A stretch of DNA of 64,000 nucleotides from 13-2-20CM-66-19 sp963760225 (GCA_963760225.1 CAVXCD010000003.1:558001-622000); one strand, 5' to 3'; positions 1-9,260 are shown, numbered from the stretch's first letter. Numbers and translations: made by a program. The notes: generated by a model from the letters alone, not told the origin.

Positions 1-1102
1 GGCGCAGCGCGTACAGCAGCGTCGTGAGGATGCGCGCGCCGGTCGCCCCGATGGGGTGTCCGAGCGCGCAGGCCCCGCCGGCGACGTTGACGCGCGCATG
101 GTCGATGTCGATGTCGCGCATCGCCGCCATGGTGACCACCGCGAACGCCTCGTTGATCTCGTAGAGATCGGCATCGTGGGGCTTCCAGCCGAGCTGCGTG
201 AGCACCTTGCGGATCGCGCCCACCGGGGCGGTGGTGAACCATTCGGGCTCGTGGGCGTGACTGGCGTAGGCCACCACCCGGGCGAGGGGCTTCAGGCCGC
301 GCGCGTCGGCGGTCTTCGCGTTCATCAGCACCAGCGCGGCCGCCCCGTCGGAGATCGAGGAGGAGCTCGCCGCCGTCACCGTACCGTCCTTGTTGAAGGC
401 CGGCTTCAGGCTGGTGATCTTGCTGACATCGCAGCTGCCGGGGGTCTCGTCGCGGGCGATCAGCGTCTCGCCCTTGCGTCCCTTGACCGTAACCGGCGCG
501 ACCTCGAGGTCGAAGTCTCCCGCCTGCAGCGCCTGCATGGCGCGCCGCACCGACTCGGTGGCGAAGGCATCCTGCTGGGCGCGCGTGAAGCCGTACTTGC
601 TGGCGGTACTGTCGGCGAAGCAGCCCATGGACTTGCCGTCGAACGGGCTCTGCAGCCCGTCCTTCAGCATGTGGTCGATCACCTCGCCGTGGCCCATACG
701 GTAGCCGGTGCGCGCCTTCGGCAGCAGGTACGGAGCATTGCTCATCGACTCGAGCCCGCCGGCGAGCACGATGTCGGCGCCGCCGGCGCGGATCTGGTCG
801 GCGGCCATCATCACCGCTTTGAGCGCCGAGCCGCACATCTTGTTGACGGTGGTGGCCGGTACGCCCTGCGGCACGCCGCCGCCGAGCGCCGCCTGGCGCG
901 CCGGTGCCTGGCCGAGGTTGGCCGACAGCACGCAGCCCATGATCACCTCCTGCACGTCGCCGGGGGCGATGCCGGCGGCCTCGACCGCGGCGCGCGCGGC
1001 GACGGCGCCGAGCTGCACCGCGCTCAGCGGCGACAGGACTCCAAGGAACGCACCGATGGGGGTACGTTTGGCGGAAACGATGACGACTTCTGCGGCGGAC
1101 AT
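1..1102 (-). CDS. Acetyl-CoA C-acetyltransferase (thiolase), 3' end outside window
   Basis: Partial gene reading leftwards from ATG 1102-1100; 367 residues are visible and the C-terminus is off the left edge. Visible thiolase signatures are the nucleophilic Cys90 in VNKMCGSALK, the SSISDGAAAL stretch, the NEAFA motif and GGACALGHPIGATG with the catalytic His. The last catalytic Cys (CxGGG motif) would lie outside. The family condenses two acetyl-CoA to acetoacetyl-CoA or runs in reverse in short-chain fatty acid and ketogenic metabolism. A GAGG sequence sits just upstream of the start. It lies 33 bp after the tetR gene on the same strand, so the two are probably co-transcribed and divergent from icmF. 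Substrate chain length cannot be read from the sequence. Confidence 0.93.
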   Translation of the reverse strand, partial: MSAAEVVIVSAKRTPIGAFLGVLSPLSAVQLGAVAARAAVEAAGIAPGDVQEVIMGCVLSANLGQAPARQAALGGGVPQGVPATTVNKMCGSALKAVMMAADQIRAGGADIVLAGGLESMSNAPYLLPKARTGYRMGHGEVIDHMLKDGLQSPFDGKSMGCFADSTASKYGFTRAQQDAFATESVRRAMQALQAGDFDLEVAPVTVKGRKGETLIARDETPGSCDVSKITSLKPAFNKDGTVTAASSSSISDGAAALVLMNAKTADARGLKPLARVVAYASHAHEPEWFTTAPVGAIRKVLTQLGWKPHDADLYEINEAFAVVTMAAMRDIDIDHARVNVAGGACALGHPIGATGARILTTLLYALR

Positions 1103-1135
1103 GGGTGGCCTCGCTTTGGTCTGAAAGCGTCTTGA

Positions 1136-1861
1136 TCAGCGCGCCAGTGCAGTGCGCGCCCGCCGCGGCAGCGGCGCGCGGGCGACGAGTCGGGAGACGC
1201 TGCCGCGCGGACGCAGGCCCCCCTCGAATATGGTGACGAAAGCTGCGGCGATCTGCGCGCCGCTCAACGAGCGGTCCTCGCGATACCAGTGTGCAATCCA
1301 GTTGAGCGCACCGGCGAGAGCGAACGCGGTCAGCTTGGCATCGCATGCCCCGATGGAGCCGTCCTGCACGCCCTCGCGGATCAGGCGGCGGATGCCGTGG
1401 TCGATCTCGGACTTGAGCGCCTTGATGTGCCGGCTCATCGCCGGCGGCAGGTCCTGGTCTTCGGCGCGCACCATGCACCAGCCGAACTCGGAGGCGACCG
1501 CCTCGCCGTAATGGCGCAGCACGGCGCTCAGGCGCTCGCGCGCCGGCACCGCCCGTTGGCGCACCTCGCGGAACGCGGCGCGGATCGGCTCGACGCCCGC
1601 CACGAAGCACTCGAACAGCAGCTGTTCCTTGCTGGTCACGTAGTAGTAGACGGTCGGCTTGCTGACCTCGAGGCGCGCTGCGATATCGTCGAGCGAGGTA
1701 TTGTGGTACCCCTTGCGGTTGAATTCGCGCGCCGCGGCGCGGATGACGGCATCGCGCTTGAGCTCGCGGTCGCGCAGCCGCTCGCGGCTCGCCCGCCAGG
1801 GGGAGGTGCCGGGCGGCTGTGGCTTACCCGCCGCTGGCGGGCTGGGGCGTCGGTGGTTCAT
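1136..1861 (-). CDS. TetR/AcrR family transcriptional regulator
   Basis: 241-residue regulator read from ATG 1861-1859. After a Pro-rich N-terminal tail of about 30 residues comes a TetR DNA-binding domain (about residues 33-85) with the helix-turn-helix core TSLDDIAARLEVSKPTVYYY. The C-terminal half is an all-helical ligand-binding domain ending in an Arg-rich tail. An upstream in-frame extension exists to 2119 but would overlap icmF, and the TetR domain is complete without it. The gene is followed by the thiolase and is divergent from icmF, so it most likely represses one or both units in response to an acyl-CoA. The ligand is unknown. Confidence 0.9.
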   Translation of the reverse strand: MNHRRPSPPAAGKPQPPGTSPWRASRERLRDRELKRDAVIRAAAREFNRKGYHNTSLDDIAARLEVSKPTVYYYVTSKEQLLFECFVAGVEPIRAAFREVRQRAVPARERLSAVLRHYGEAVASEFGWCMVRAEDQDLPPAMSRHIKALKSEIDHGIRRLIREGVQDGSIGACDAKLTAFALAGALNWIAHWYREDRSLSGAQIAAAFVTIFEGGLRPRGSVSRLVARAPLPRRARTALAR

Positions 1862-1949
1862 CGGGCGAGGCGTATTATAGCGGGCGCGCTGCGGGACGGG
1901 CGGGACGAGGCGCGTTGACCGCCGCGCAGACACTCGATAACACTGGTGG

Positions 1950-1973
1950 GTAAGATGCCTTACTCGCGGGTAA
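1950..1973. promoter_or_regulatory. Overlapping inverted repeats, candidate TetR operator
   Basis: In the 173 bp between the divergent tetR and icmF genes, GTAAG-N4-CTTAC (1950-1963) overlaps TTACTCGCGGGTAA (1960-1973, one mismatched pair). Overlapping palindromes in a divergent TetR promoter region are typical operator architecture. The assignment is by position and symmetry only. Confidence 0.5.
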
Positions 1974-2034
1974 ACATACTTGGCAGTGCGCCTGGCAGTC
2001 GGGCCCGTGGCGCTGCAGCGCAGGAAGTGACCAC

Positions 2035-5000
2035 ATGAATGCCGGACTCGAGGGGGGTGCGGCGTTGCCGCAGGGCGCGCCGGCACTGACACGGCCGTTG
2101 CGCTTCGTGTCCGCCGCATCGCTGTTCGACGGTCACGATGCCGCCATCAACATGATCCGCCGCCTGCTGCAGGGGCGCGGTGCGGAAGTTGTGCACCTCG
2201 GCCACAACCGCAGCGTGGCCGATATCGTGCGCGCCGCCATCGACGAGGATGCCGACGCCGTCGCCGTCACCTCCTATCAGGGCGGCCACAACGAGTATTT
2301 CACCTACATGGTCGACATGCTGCGCGAGCGCGGCTACGGCCACGTGCGCGTGGTGGTCGGCGGCGGCGGCACCATTGCGCCCGACGAGATCGCCGCGCTC
2401 GAGGCCCACGGGGTGGCGAAGATCTACACGCCCGAGGACGGCCGCCGCATGGGGCTGGCCGGGATGATCGACGATGTGTTCACGCGCGTCGCCGCGGTGC
2501 GCAGGCCCGCCTACGAGTTCCGTCCCCTCAATGCGCGCGACCACGGGCTGATCGCGCGCACCATCTCCGTACTCGAGGGGGCCGATGACGACGGCGGGCA
2601 GGCGGAGACGATCCGCCGGGCGCTGGCACGCGCGCGGCACAAGGTACCGGTCATCGGCGTCACCGGCACTGGCGGCGCCGGCAAGTCGAGTCTCACCGAC
2701 GAGCTGCTGGCGCGGCTGGTGCGCCACTTTCCGCGCGCCCAGGTCGCGGTGGTCGCCATGGATCCGACGCGGCGGCGCAGCGGCGGGGCGCTGCTCGGCG
2801 ACCGCATCCGCATGAACAGCCTGGCGGCCGAGAACATCTTCATGCGCTCGCTCGCCACGCGGCGCGCGCACCTGGCGACCGCGGCGGTGCTGCGGGACGT
2901 GATCGCGCTGTACCGTGCGGCGCACTTCGACCTGGTGATCGTCGAGACCGCGGGCATCGGCCAGTCGGACACCGAGATCGTCGACCTGGCGGACCTGTCG
3001 CTGTACGTGATGACCGGCGAGTACGGCGCCGCCAGCCAGCTCGAGAAGATCGACATGCTCGACTACGCCGACTTCATCGTGCTGAACAAGAGCGAGAAGC
3101 GCGGCGCCGCGGACAGCCTGCGCGACGTGAAGAAACAGTGGCGGCGCAACCACCCCGAGCGCGCGCAGCTGCCCGATGCGCAGCTGCCGGTTTACGCCAC
3201 CATCGCCAGCCGCTTCAACGACCCGGGCGTCAATCGGCTGTTCGCCGCGCTGTGCACGGCGCTCGCCGAGCGGCACGCCGGCGGCTCGTCCTGGAAGCTC
3301 GCCGATGCCGGACCGACCGCGCCGGTGGCGGCCGCGCCGCTCATTCCCGCGGCACGCACCCGTTATCTCGCCGAGATCGCCCAGGCGGGGCGCGCCACGC
3401 GCGCGCGCATCGAGGCACAGGTCGAGGCGGGGCGGCGCGCCTTCGGCCTGTACGAAGCGCTCAAAGCGCTGCACGACGCGCCGCTGCCCGCACCGCTCGA
3501 GCGCTATGCGCCCGAGCTGCTCGCCGAGCGCTCGGCGGATGCCACGCGGCGCGAGCTGCGCGCCGCCTACGGCCGCGCGCTCGATGAGCTGGGGGCGGAA
3601 GCCGTCGGCGAGCTCAAGGCCTGGCCGGCACGGGTGCAGGCGGCGAGCGACGCCACCTACTGCTACCCGGTGCGCGAGCGCCTGGTGAAGGGGGAGAACT
3701 ACACCGAGAGCCTGTCGCGCTCGCCGATCCCGAAGCTGGCGCTGCCGCGGCTCAAGGACTGGGGCGAGCTGCTGCACTTCATCCTCACCGAGAACCTGCC
3801 GGGCGCCTATCCCTACACCGGCGGGGTGTATCCGTACCGCCGCGAGGAGGAGGACCCGACCCGCATGTTCGCCGGCGAGGGCCCGCCGGAGCGCACCAAC
3901 CGCCGCTTCCACTACCTGGCGCACGGTCACGGACCGCGCCTGTCAACGGCGTTCGACTCGACCACGCTCTACGGCGAGGACCCGGACACCCGTCCCGACG
4001 TCTACGGGCGCACCGGCAACTCCGGGGTGTCGGTGGCAACGCTCGACGACATGAAGAAGCTCTACTCAGGCTTCGACCTGTGTCAGCCAACCACCTCGGT
4101 GTCCATGACCATCAACGGCCCGGCGCCGATCATCCTGGCGATGTTCATGAACACCGCCATCGACCAGCAGGTCGAGCGCTATCTCAAGGGCAACGGCGAA
4201 TGGCCGGCGGCCGAGCGGCAGATCGCGGCCATCCACGCGGCCGCGGCCGCGCGCGGTGCGCCGCCGCCCGCCTACAAGGGGCCGCTGCCGCCGCATCACG
4301 ATGGCAGCGGGCTGGCGCTGCTCGGGGTGAGCGGCGATCAGCTGCTGGCGCGCGAGACCTACGAGCAGATCCGCGCGCAGGCCCTGCAGGCGGTGCGCGG
4401 CACGGTGCAGGCGGACATCCTCAAGGAGGATCAGGCGCAGAACACCTGTATCTTCTCCACCGAGTTCGCGCTGCGCATGATGGGCGATGTGCAGCAGTAC
4501 TTCAGCGAGCGCCGGGTACGCAACTTCTACTCCGTCTCGATCTCCGGCTACCACATCGCCGAAGCCGGCGCCAACCCGATCTCGCAGCTCGCCTTCACGC
4601 TCGCCAACGGCTTCACCATCGTCGAGTATTACCTGGCGCGCGGCATGCAGATCGACGACTTCGCACCCAACCTGTCGTTCTTCTTCTCCAACGGCATGGA
4701 CCCGGAGTACGCGGTCATCGGCCGCGTGGCGCGGCGCATCTGGGCGCGCGCCATGCGCGAGCGCTACCAGGCCGACGCGCGCAGCCAGATGCTGAAGTAC
4801 CACGTGCAGACCTCAGGCCGCAGCCTGCACGCGCGCGAGATCTCCTTCAACGACATCCGCACCACGCTGCAGGCGCTGTACGCGCTGTTCGACAACTGCA
4901 ACAGCCTGCATACCAACGCCTACGACGAGGCGCTCACCACGCCCACCGAGGAGAGCGTGCGCCGTGCGGTCGCGATCCAGCTGATCATCAATCGCGAGCT

Positions 5001-5499
5001 CGGGCTCAACAAGATCCAGAATCCCTGGCAGGGCTCGTTCGCCATCGAGTACCTGACCGAGCTGGTGGAGGAGGCGGTGTACCGCGAATTCGAGGCGCTG
5101 TCCGAGCGCGGCGGAGTACTCGGGGCCATGGAGACCATGTACCAGCGCGGCAAGATCCAGGAGGAGTCGCTCAATTACGAGACGCGCAAGCACGACGGCT
5201 CGCTGCCGATCGTCGGCGTCAACACCTTCCTCTCGGGGGCCGACGCCGCGCACGAGCACCAGGCGACGCAGCTGATCCGCTCCACCGATGAGGAGAAACA
5301 GGACCAGGTGAGCGCGGTGCGTGCCTTTCAGGCGCGCAACGCGCCGCGGGCAGCGGCGGCGCTCGCCGCGCTGCAGCAGCAGGCGGCCGGCGGCGGCAAC
5401 GTGTTTGCCGAGCTCATGGAATGCGTCAAGGTCTGCTCGCTGGGGCAGATCTCGCACGCGTTGTATCAGGTGGGCGGCCAGTATCGTCGCAACATGTGA
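2035..5499 (+). CDS. icmF: Fused isobutyryl-CoA mutase (IcmF)
   Basis: 1154 residues. Domain order: N-terminal B12-binding domain with DGHDAAIN (His34 as the likely cobalt ligand), central MeaI-type G-protein chaperone with P-loop TGTGGAGKSS (Lys217), then the acyl-CoA mutase TIM barrel. IcmF interconverts isobutyryl-CoA and n-butyryl-CoA with adenosylcobalamin while its GTPase loads and protects the cofactor. Gln802 in EDQAQNT occupies the position that is Arg in methylmalonyl-CoA mutase, which supports a non-carboxylated substrate. At the second substrate-determining position this protein has Tyr599 (GGVYPYR), where I recall Phe in characterised IcmF. The start has an AGGAAGTGA ribosome site. 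Divergent from tetR-thiolase, suggesting branched or short-chain acyl-CoA catabolism. Confidence 0.95.
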   Translation: MNAGLEGGAALPQGAPALTRPLRFVSAASLFDGHDAAINMIRRLLQGRGAEVVHLGHNRSVADIVRAAIDEDADAVAVTSYQGGHNEYFTYMVDMLRERGYGHVRVVVGGGGTIAPDEIAALEAHGVAKIYTPEDGRRMGLAGMIDDVFTRVAAVRRPAYEFRPLNARDHGLIARTISVLEGADDDGGQAETIRRALARARHKVPVIGVTGTGGAGKSSLTDELLARLVRHFPRAQVAVVAMDPTRRRSGGALLGDRIRMNSLAAENIFMRSLATRRAHLATAAVLRDVIALYRAAHFDLVIVETAGIGQSDTEIVDLADLSLYVMTGEYGAASQLEKIDMLDYADFIVLNKSEKRGAADSLRDVKKQWRRNHPERAQLPDAQLPVYATIASRFNDPGVNRLFAALCTALAERHAGGSSWKLADAGPTAPVAAAPLIPAARTRYLAEIAQAGRATRARIEAQVEAGRRAFGLYEALKALHDAPLPAPLERYAPELLAERSADATRRELRAAYGRALDELGAEAVGELKAWPARVQAASDATYCYPVRERLVKGENYTESLSRSPIPKLALPRLKDWGELLHFILTENLPGAYPYTGGVYPYRREEEDPTRMFAGEGPPERTNRRFHYLAHGHGPRLSTAFDSTTLYGEDPDTRPDVYGRTGNSGVSVATLDDMKKLYSGFDLCQPTTSVSMTINGPAPIILAMFMNTAIDQQVERYLKGNGEWPAAERQIAAIHAAAAARGAPPPAYKGPLPPHHDGSGLALLGVSGDQLLARETYEQIRAQALQAVRGTVQADILKEDQAQNTCIFSTEFALRMMGDVQQYFSERRVRNFYSVSISGYHIAEAGANPISQLAFTLANGFTIVEYYLARGMQIDDFAPNLSFFFSNGMDPEYAVIGRVARRIWARAMRERYQADARSQMLKYHVQTSGRSLHAREISFNDIRTTLQALYALFDNCNSLHTNAYDEALTTPTEESVRRAVAIQLIINRELGLNKIQNPWQGSFAIEYLTELVEEAVYREFEALSERGGVLGAMETMYQRGKIQEESLNYETRKHDGSLPIVGVNTFLSGADAAHEHQATQLIRSTDEEKQDQVSAVRAFQARNAPRAAAALAALQQQAAGGGNVFAELMECVKVCSLGQISHALYQVGGQYRRNM

Positions 5500-5526
5500 G
5501 GTCGGGCTCGCCGAGCGCCGCCAGCA

Positions 5527-6234
5527 TCATCGCGCGTGCGCGCTCGCGCAGCAGCGGGGCACAGCGCTCGCCGGCGTCGACGCCGCGGCGAGCGGCGTCA
5601 GGATCTCCATGGCGATCGCGCCCGGGCGCGGCCAGGCGCCGCCCGGCGGCAGCGCGCGGCGCGTGCCGCGCAGCAGCGCGGGCACGAGCGGGCAGCCGGC
5701 GCGACAGGCGGCGGCGAAGGCGCCGGTGTGGAAGCCGAGCAGCCCCGGGGTGCGGGTGAAGGTGCCCTCGGGGAAGAACACCAGCGAGCCACCCTGGGTG
5801 GCGTTGCGCAGCACGCGCCGCGCGTCCGCGGCGCCGCGCGTGCGGTCAAAGCGCTCCACGAACTCCGAGCCCAGCCGTCGCAGCAGCGCGCCGGCGAGCG
5901 GCACGGCGGCCATCTCGCGCTTGATGACGAAGCCGAAGCGCGGCGGCAGCGCGGCGGTGAGCACGATGCCGTCGAGGTAACTGGCGTGATTGCACACCAC
6001 CACGCACTGGCCGGGCGGCAGACGCTCGGCGCCGCGCACGGTGAGCGGCATGCCGGCCAGCTGCAGGAAGGTGCGCGCCAGTAGGCGCGCGGCCAGGCGC
6101 CGCCAGCGCAGCCGCGGCAGGACCACCAGGGCCAGCAGCGCGCCGATGCCGATCGCGACGAAGCTGAGCAGTACCCACAGCGCGTAGGCGGCGCGCGCCG
6201 GCAGCAGCACGGTGCGCAGGATGAAGCGCTTCAC
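5527..6234 (-). CDS. 1-acyl-sn-glycerol-3-phosphate acyltransferase (PlsC family)
   Basis: 235 residues from a GTG start at 6234. A hydrophobic N-terminal segment (about residues 8-40) anchors it in the inner membrane. The acyltransferase signature NHASYLD (HxxxxD) and the FPEGTFTR motif are both present, which is the PlsC/LPLAT arrangement. The family transfers an acyl chain from acyl-ACP or acyl-CoA to lysophosphatidic acid in phospholipid synthesis, but related enzymes acylate other lysophospholipids or ornithine lipids, so the exact acceptor is open. It is convergent with icmF, with 27 bp between stop codons. Confidence 0.88.
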   Translation of the reverse strand: MKRFILRTVLLPARAAYALWVLLSFVAIGIGALLALVVLPRLRWRRLAARLLARTFLQLAGMPLTVRGAERLPPGQCVVVCNHASYLDGIVLTAALPPRFGFVIKREMAAVPLAGALLRRLGSEFVERFDRTRGAADARRVLRNATQGGSLVFFPEGTFTRTPGLLGFHTGAFAAACRAGCPLVPALLRGTRRALPPGGAWPRPGAIAMEILTPLAAASTPASAVPRCCASAHAR

Positions 6235-6461
6235 GTTGATTGCGCAGTCATGGGCGGTGGGCAGTCTTTCACGCCGGAGGGAAGTGTGAACGGGTTCTCT
6301 TTATGTTAATGCCGGGTGGCAGATGTGAAGGTGGTCACGTCGATGGCGGGGCCGCGCTCACCATACTGCGCTCAGCACATTACCCGGAAGGCTGATGCTC
6401 ACACGGTGCGCTGCGCAGTGCAGGCGCGCTGAGTGCGAAGACTTCCAGCGAGATCCAAGGC

Positions 6462-7388
6462 TTGTCGAATACTGCCATTGCCGTGACCGCCAGCACCGAC
6501 TCCGCCGATCCCGCGGTATCTCGCTTCCTGGACGCGGTGTGGATGGAGCGTGGGCTGTCGCCCAACACTCTGGCGGCCTATCGCGCCGACCTCACGGCGC
6601 TCGCCCGCTGGCTTGCCGAGCGCAACGTGCCGATCATGCGCACCTCGCGGGCCGACCTGCAGGACTTCATCGCCTGGCGCGTGCGCGCCGGCGCGCGGCC
6701 GCGCTCCACCGCGCGGCAGCTGTCGAGCTTCCGGCGCTTCTTCCGCTTCTTCCTGCGCGAGGCCGTGATTCGCGAGGATCCCACCGCGCAGATCGCCATG
6801 CCGAAGATCGGCCGCTCGCTGCCGCGCTCGCTCACCGAGGAGGAAGTCGAGTCGCTGCTGTCGGCGCCGGTCGCGAGTGACCCGCTCGGCAACCGCGACC
6901 GCACCATGCTCGAGGTGCTGTATGCCACCGGGCTGCGGGTGTCGGAGCTGGTCAACCTGCGCCAGGGCCAGATCAACCTGAACCAGGGCGTCATCCGCAT
7001 CCTCGGCAAGGGCGATCGCGAGCGGCTCATTCCGCTCGGCGAGGAGGCGATGCGCGCGCTCAAGGAGTTCGCGCGCGGCCCGCGCGGCGAGATCCTGCTC
7101 GAGCGCCAGACCGACTACCTGTTCCCCACGCGCCGCGGCGACCGCATGACGCGCCAGGCCTTCTGGCACATCATCAAGCGCTACGCGCGCAAGGCCGGCA
7201 TCGCCAAGGAGCTCTCGCCCCATACGCTGCGCCACGCGTTCGCGACCCACCTGCTCAACCACGGCGCGGACCTGCGCGTGGTGCAGATGCTGCTCGGCCA
7301 CAGCGACCTGTCCACCACGCAGATCTATACGCACGTGGCGCGCGAGCGGCTCAAGGAGCTGCACGCGGCGCATCATCCGCGCGGTTGA
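6462..7388 (+). CDS. xerD: Site-specific tyrosine recombinase XerD
   Basis: About 308 residues from a TTG start (GTG at 6483 is an equally possible start giving 301 residues). N-terminal SAM-like DNA-binding domain (FLDAVWMERGLSPNTLAAYR) and C-terminal catalytic domain with the recombinase residues: Arg in ATGLRVSEL, Lys in GKGDRERLIPL, His-x-x-Arg in HTLRHAFATHLL, His in LLGHSDLSTTQ and nucleophilic Tyr in IYTHV. XerD acts with XerC and FtsK at dif to resolve chromosome dimers. dsbC follows 165 bp downstream, the same order as in E. coli, which argues for the housekeeping XerD and not an integrase. Confidence 0.94.
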   Translation: MSNTAIAVTASTDSADPAVSRFLDAVWMERGLSPNTLAAYRADLTALARWLAERNVPIMRTSRADLQDFIAWRVRAGARPRSTARQLSSFRRFFRFFLREAVIREDPTAQIAMPKIGRSLPRSLTEEEVESLLSAPVASDPLGNRDRTMLEVLYATGLRVSELVNLRQGQINLNQGVIRILGKGDRERLIPLGEEAMRALKEFARGPRGEILLERQTDYLFPTRRGDRMTRQAFWHIIKRYARKAGIAKELSPHTLRHAFATHLLNHGADLRVVQMLLGHSDLSTTQIYTHVARERLKELHAAHHPRG

Positions 7389-7553
7389 GGTGGGCGCGCC
7401 GGCGGCTGCGCCGGCCGATCCGTAAGCCCCCGCCCGCCCGGCGGCCAGCCTCTGCGGTCGTGGTAGACTGCGCCGGCCGCGTACGGCGCGCACGCCTGCA
7501 GCGAACCTTGCGCGCACCCTGCGGTCGAAGTTCCCACCGATTGGAAAGTTCCC

Positions 7554-8282
7554 ATGCCTGCCAGGAAGTTGCTGATGTTGCTGGCGCTGTGCGCCGTGGC
7601 CGGGAACGTTCCCGCCCAGCAGACGCCGCCGCCGCCGGCCGATCCGCGTGCCGCGCTCGCCACGCAGATCGGCGCGCACGCCGACGAGCTGCGCCCGACG
7701 CCGATCAGCGGCGTCTATGAGCTCACGCGCGGCTCGGACATCGCCTACGTCACCGCCGATGGCAAGTACGCCTTCACCGGCGACCTGATCGAGCTCAACG
7801 GCAGCAACAATCTCACCGAGCAGCACCGGCGCGAGCTGCGCCTCAAGGCGATCGCGGCGTTCCCCGAGAGCGAGATGCTGGTGTTCGGTCCCAAGGAACC
7901 GAAGTACACCGTCACGGTGTTCACCGACGTCGATTGTCCCTACTGCCGCAAGCTCCACAGCCAGATCGCGGAGTACAACCGCCTGGGGGTGCGGGTGCGC
8001 TACCTGCTGTATCCGCGCACCGGTCCCAACAGCAGCTCCTGGACCAAGGCGGAGCAGGTGTGGTGCTCGGCCGATCGCAACGACGCGCTGACGCGCGCCA
8101 AACTCGGGCAGGAGCTCAAGACCAAGCCCTGCACCAACAATCCCGTGGCGCGCAGCTACGCACTCGGCAAGGACTTCGCGCTCGAGGGCACGCCCGCCAT
8201 CATCATGCCGGACGGCGAGATGGTCGCCGGCTACCTGCCGCCCGACGCGCTGCTGGAGCATCTGAAGGAAGCGCATCCGTAG
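7554..8282 (+). CDS. dsbC: Periplasmic thiol:disulfide isomerase DsbC
   Basis: 242 residues. A Sec signal peptide (KLLMLLALCAVAGNVPAQ) is followed by the DsbC/DsbG dimerisation domain and a thioredoxin-fold domain with active site CPYC at residues 128-131 (E. coli DsbC has CGYC, DsbG has CPYC). A second Cys pair farther on (VWCSADR and KPCTNN) matches the structural disulfide of the family. The enzyme reshuffles wrong disulfides in periplasmic proteins and is kept reduced by DsbD. It lies downstream of xerD as in E. coli; recJ does not follow here. Confidence 0.93.
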   Translation: MPARKLLMLLALCAVAGNVPAQQTPPPPADPRAALATQIGAHADELRPTPISGVYELTRGSDIAYVTADGKYAFTGDLIELNGSNNLTEQHRRELRLKAIAAFPESEMLVFGPKEPKYTVTVFTDVDCPYCRKLHSQIAEYNRLGVRVRYLLYPRTGPNSSSWTKAEQVWCSADRNDALTRAKLGQELKTKPCTNNPVARSYALGKDFALEGTPAIIMPDGEMVAGYLPPDALLEHLKEAHP

Positions 8283-8306
8283 AACGGCCCGCAGCGCGGC
8301 AGGTCT

Positions 8307-8630
8307 TTAGCGCTCGAGCAACTGCAGCTTTCCCGGTTTGCCCTCCCACTCCTTGGCATCCTCGGGCGCGTCCTTCTTCTCGGTGATCACGGGCCATTGC
8401 TTGGCGAGCTCGGCATTCAACTGCTTGAACTGCTCCTGGCCGGCGGGCAGCTCCTCCTCGGAAAAGATGGCCTCCACCGGGCACTCCGGCTCGCACAACG
8501 TGCAGTCGATACATTCGTCCGGGTCGATGGCGAGGAAATTCGGTCCCTCATGGAAGCAGTCGACCGGACAGACCTCCACGCAGTCCATGTACTTGCACTT
8601 GATGCAGTTTTCGGTGACTACAAAGGTCAT
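8307..8630 (-). CDS. fdxA: Ferredoxin FdxA, 7Fe-8S type
   Basis: 107 residues. The N-terminal half carries the Cys pattern of seven-iron ferredoxins: CIKCKYMDCVEVCPVDCF, then CIDCTLCEPECP. The extended spacing in the first cluster (CxxCxxxxxC...C) is that of the [3Fe-4S] site, followed by a [4Fe-4S] site. The C-terminal half (EEELPAGQEQFKQLNAELA onward) is the usual FdxA tail. It is a low-potential electron carrier of the cytoplasm; its partner enzyme is not in the window. Convergent with dsbC, with 24 bp between stop codons. Confidence 0.95.
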   Translation of the reverse strand: MTFVVTENCIKCKYMDCVEVCPVDCFHEGPNFLAIDPDECIDCTLCEPECPVEAIFSEEELPAGQEQFKQLNAELAKQWPVITEKKDAPEDAKEWEGKPGKLQLLER

Positions 8631-8711
8631 GCACTATCCAGCGGCGCAGGCGGGCGCGCATTGTGCCACGAGGCGGGTGGTGGCGGCCAAACCGGCGCAC
8701 CGCGCCTGGCT

Positions 8712-9260
8712 TCAGCGCCGCTCGATACTGGTGAAGTGGTGCGCGTCGCTGCCCGCGGCGCGGTCCTCGAGGTAGCGGCGCAGCGCGAAATCCGTGCTCG
8801 GAAAGGCGATCTCGGCCCAGGGGATCTCGGCGGGCGTCAGCAGCGCCACTTCCAGGCTCTCCGCGCCGATGCCGTAGCGCGCCTGTGGCAGCGCGGCGCG
8901 GAAGAACACGTGCACCTGATGGGCATGCAGCACGTGCACCACCGCTAGCAGCGAGCCTATGGCGACCTCGGCGAGTGCCTCCTCCTGCGTTTCGCGCGCC
9001 GCGGCCTGCTGCAGCGTCTCGCCGTTCTCCATGAAGCCGGCCGGCACCGTCCAGTAGCCGCGGCGCGGCTCGATGGCGCGGCGGCACAAGAGGATGCTGC
9101 CCTCGTGCTCGGGCACGCAGCCGACCACCAGCCGCGGGTTCTGGTAGTGGATGCTGCCGCAGGCATCGCACACGTACCGCGGCAGGTGATCGCCTTCCGG
9201 GATGGCCCGGCGCAGCGGCTTGCCGCACTGGCTGCAGAAGTTCATCTCGACGCGGGTCAT
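8712..9260 (-). CDS. Nudix hydrolase with N-terminal zinc ribbon
   Basis: 182 residues. A zinc ribbon (FCSQCGK and YVCDACGS) precedes a Nudix domain. The Nudix box GFMENGETLQQAAARETQEE matches GX5EX7REUXEE, with the later Gly replaced by Leu. This combination is like NudC-type NADH pyrophosphatases but shorter, so the substrate (NAD(H), ADP-ribose, FAD or CoA-like dinucleotides) is not settled. The start at 9260 could also be the Met at MNFCSQCG a few codons on. It ends 81 bp before the fdxA start, on the same strand. Confidence 0.85.
   Translation of the reverse strand: MTRVEMNFCSQCGKPLRRAIPEGDHLPRYVCDACGSIHYQNPRLVVGCVPEHEGSILLCRRAIEPRRGYWTVPAGFMENGETLQQAAARETQEEALAEVAIGSLLAVVHVLHAHQVHVFFRAALPQARYGIGAESLEVALLTPAEIPWAEIAFPSTDFALRRYLEDRAAGSDAHHFTSIERR

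Noticed and set aside
1862..2119. An 86-codon N-terminal extension of the TetR regulator
   Set aside because: It would run into icmF, is Arg/Pro-rich and unlike any TetR N-terminus. ATG 1861 gives a complete regulator.
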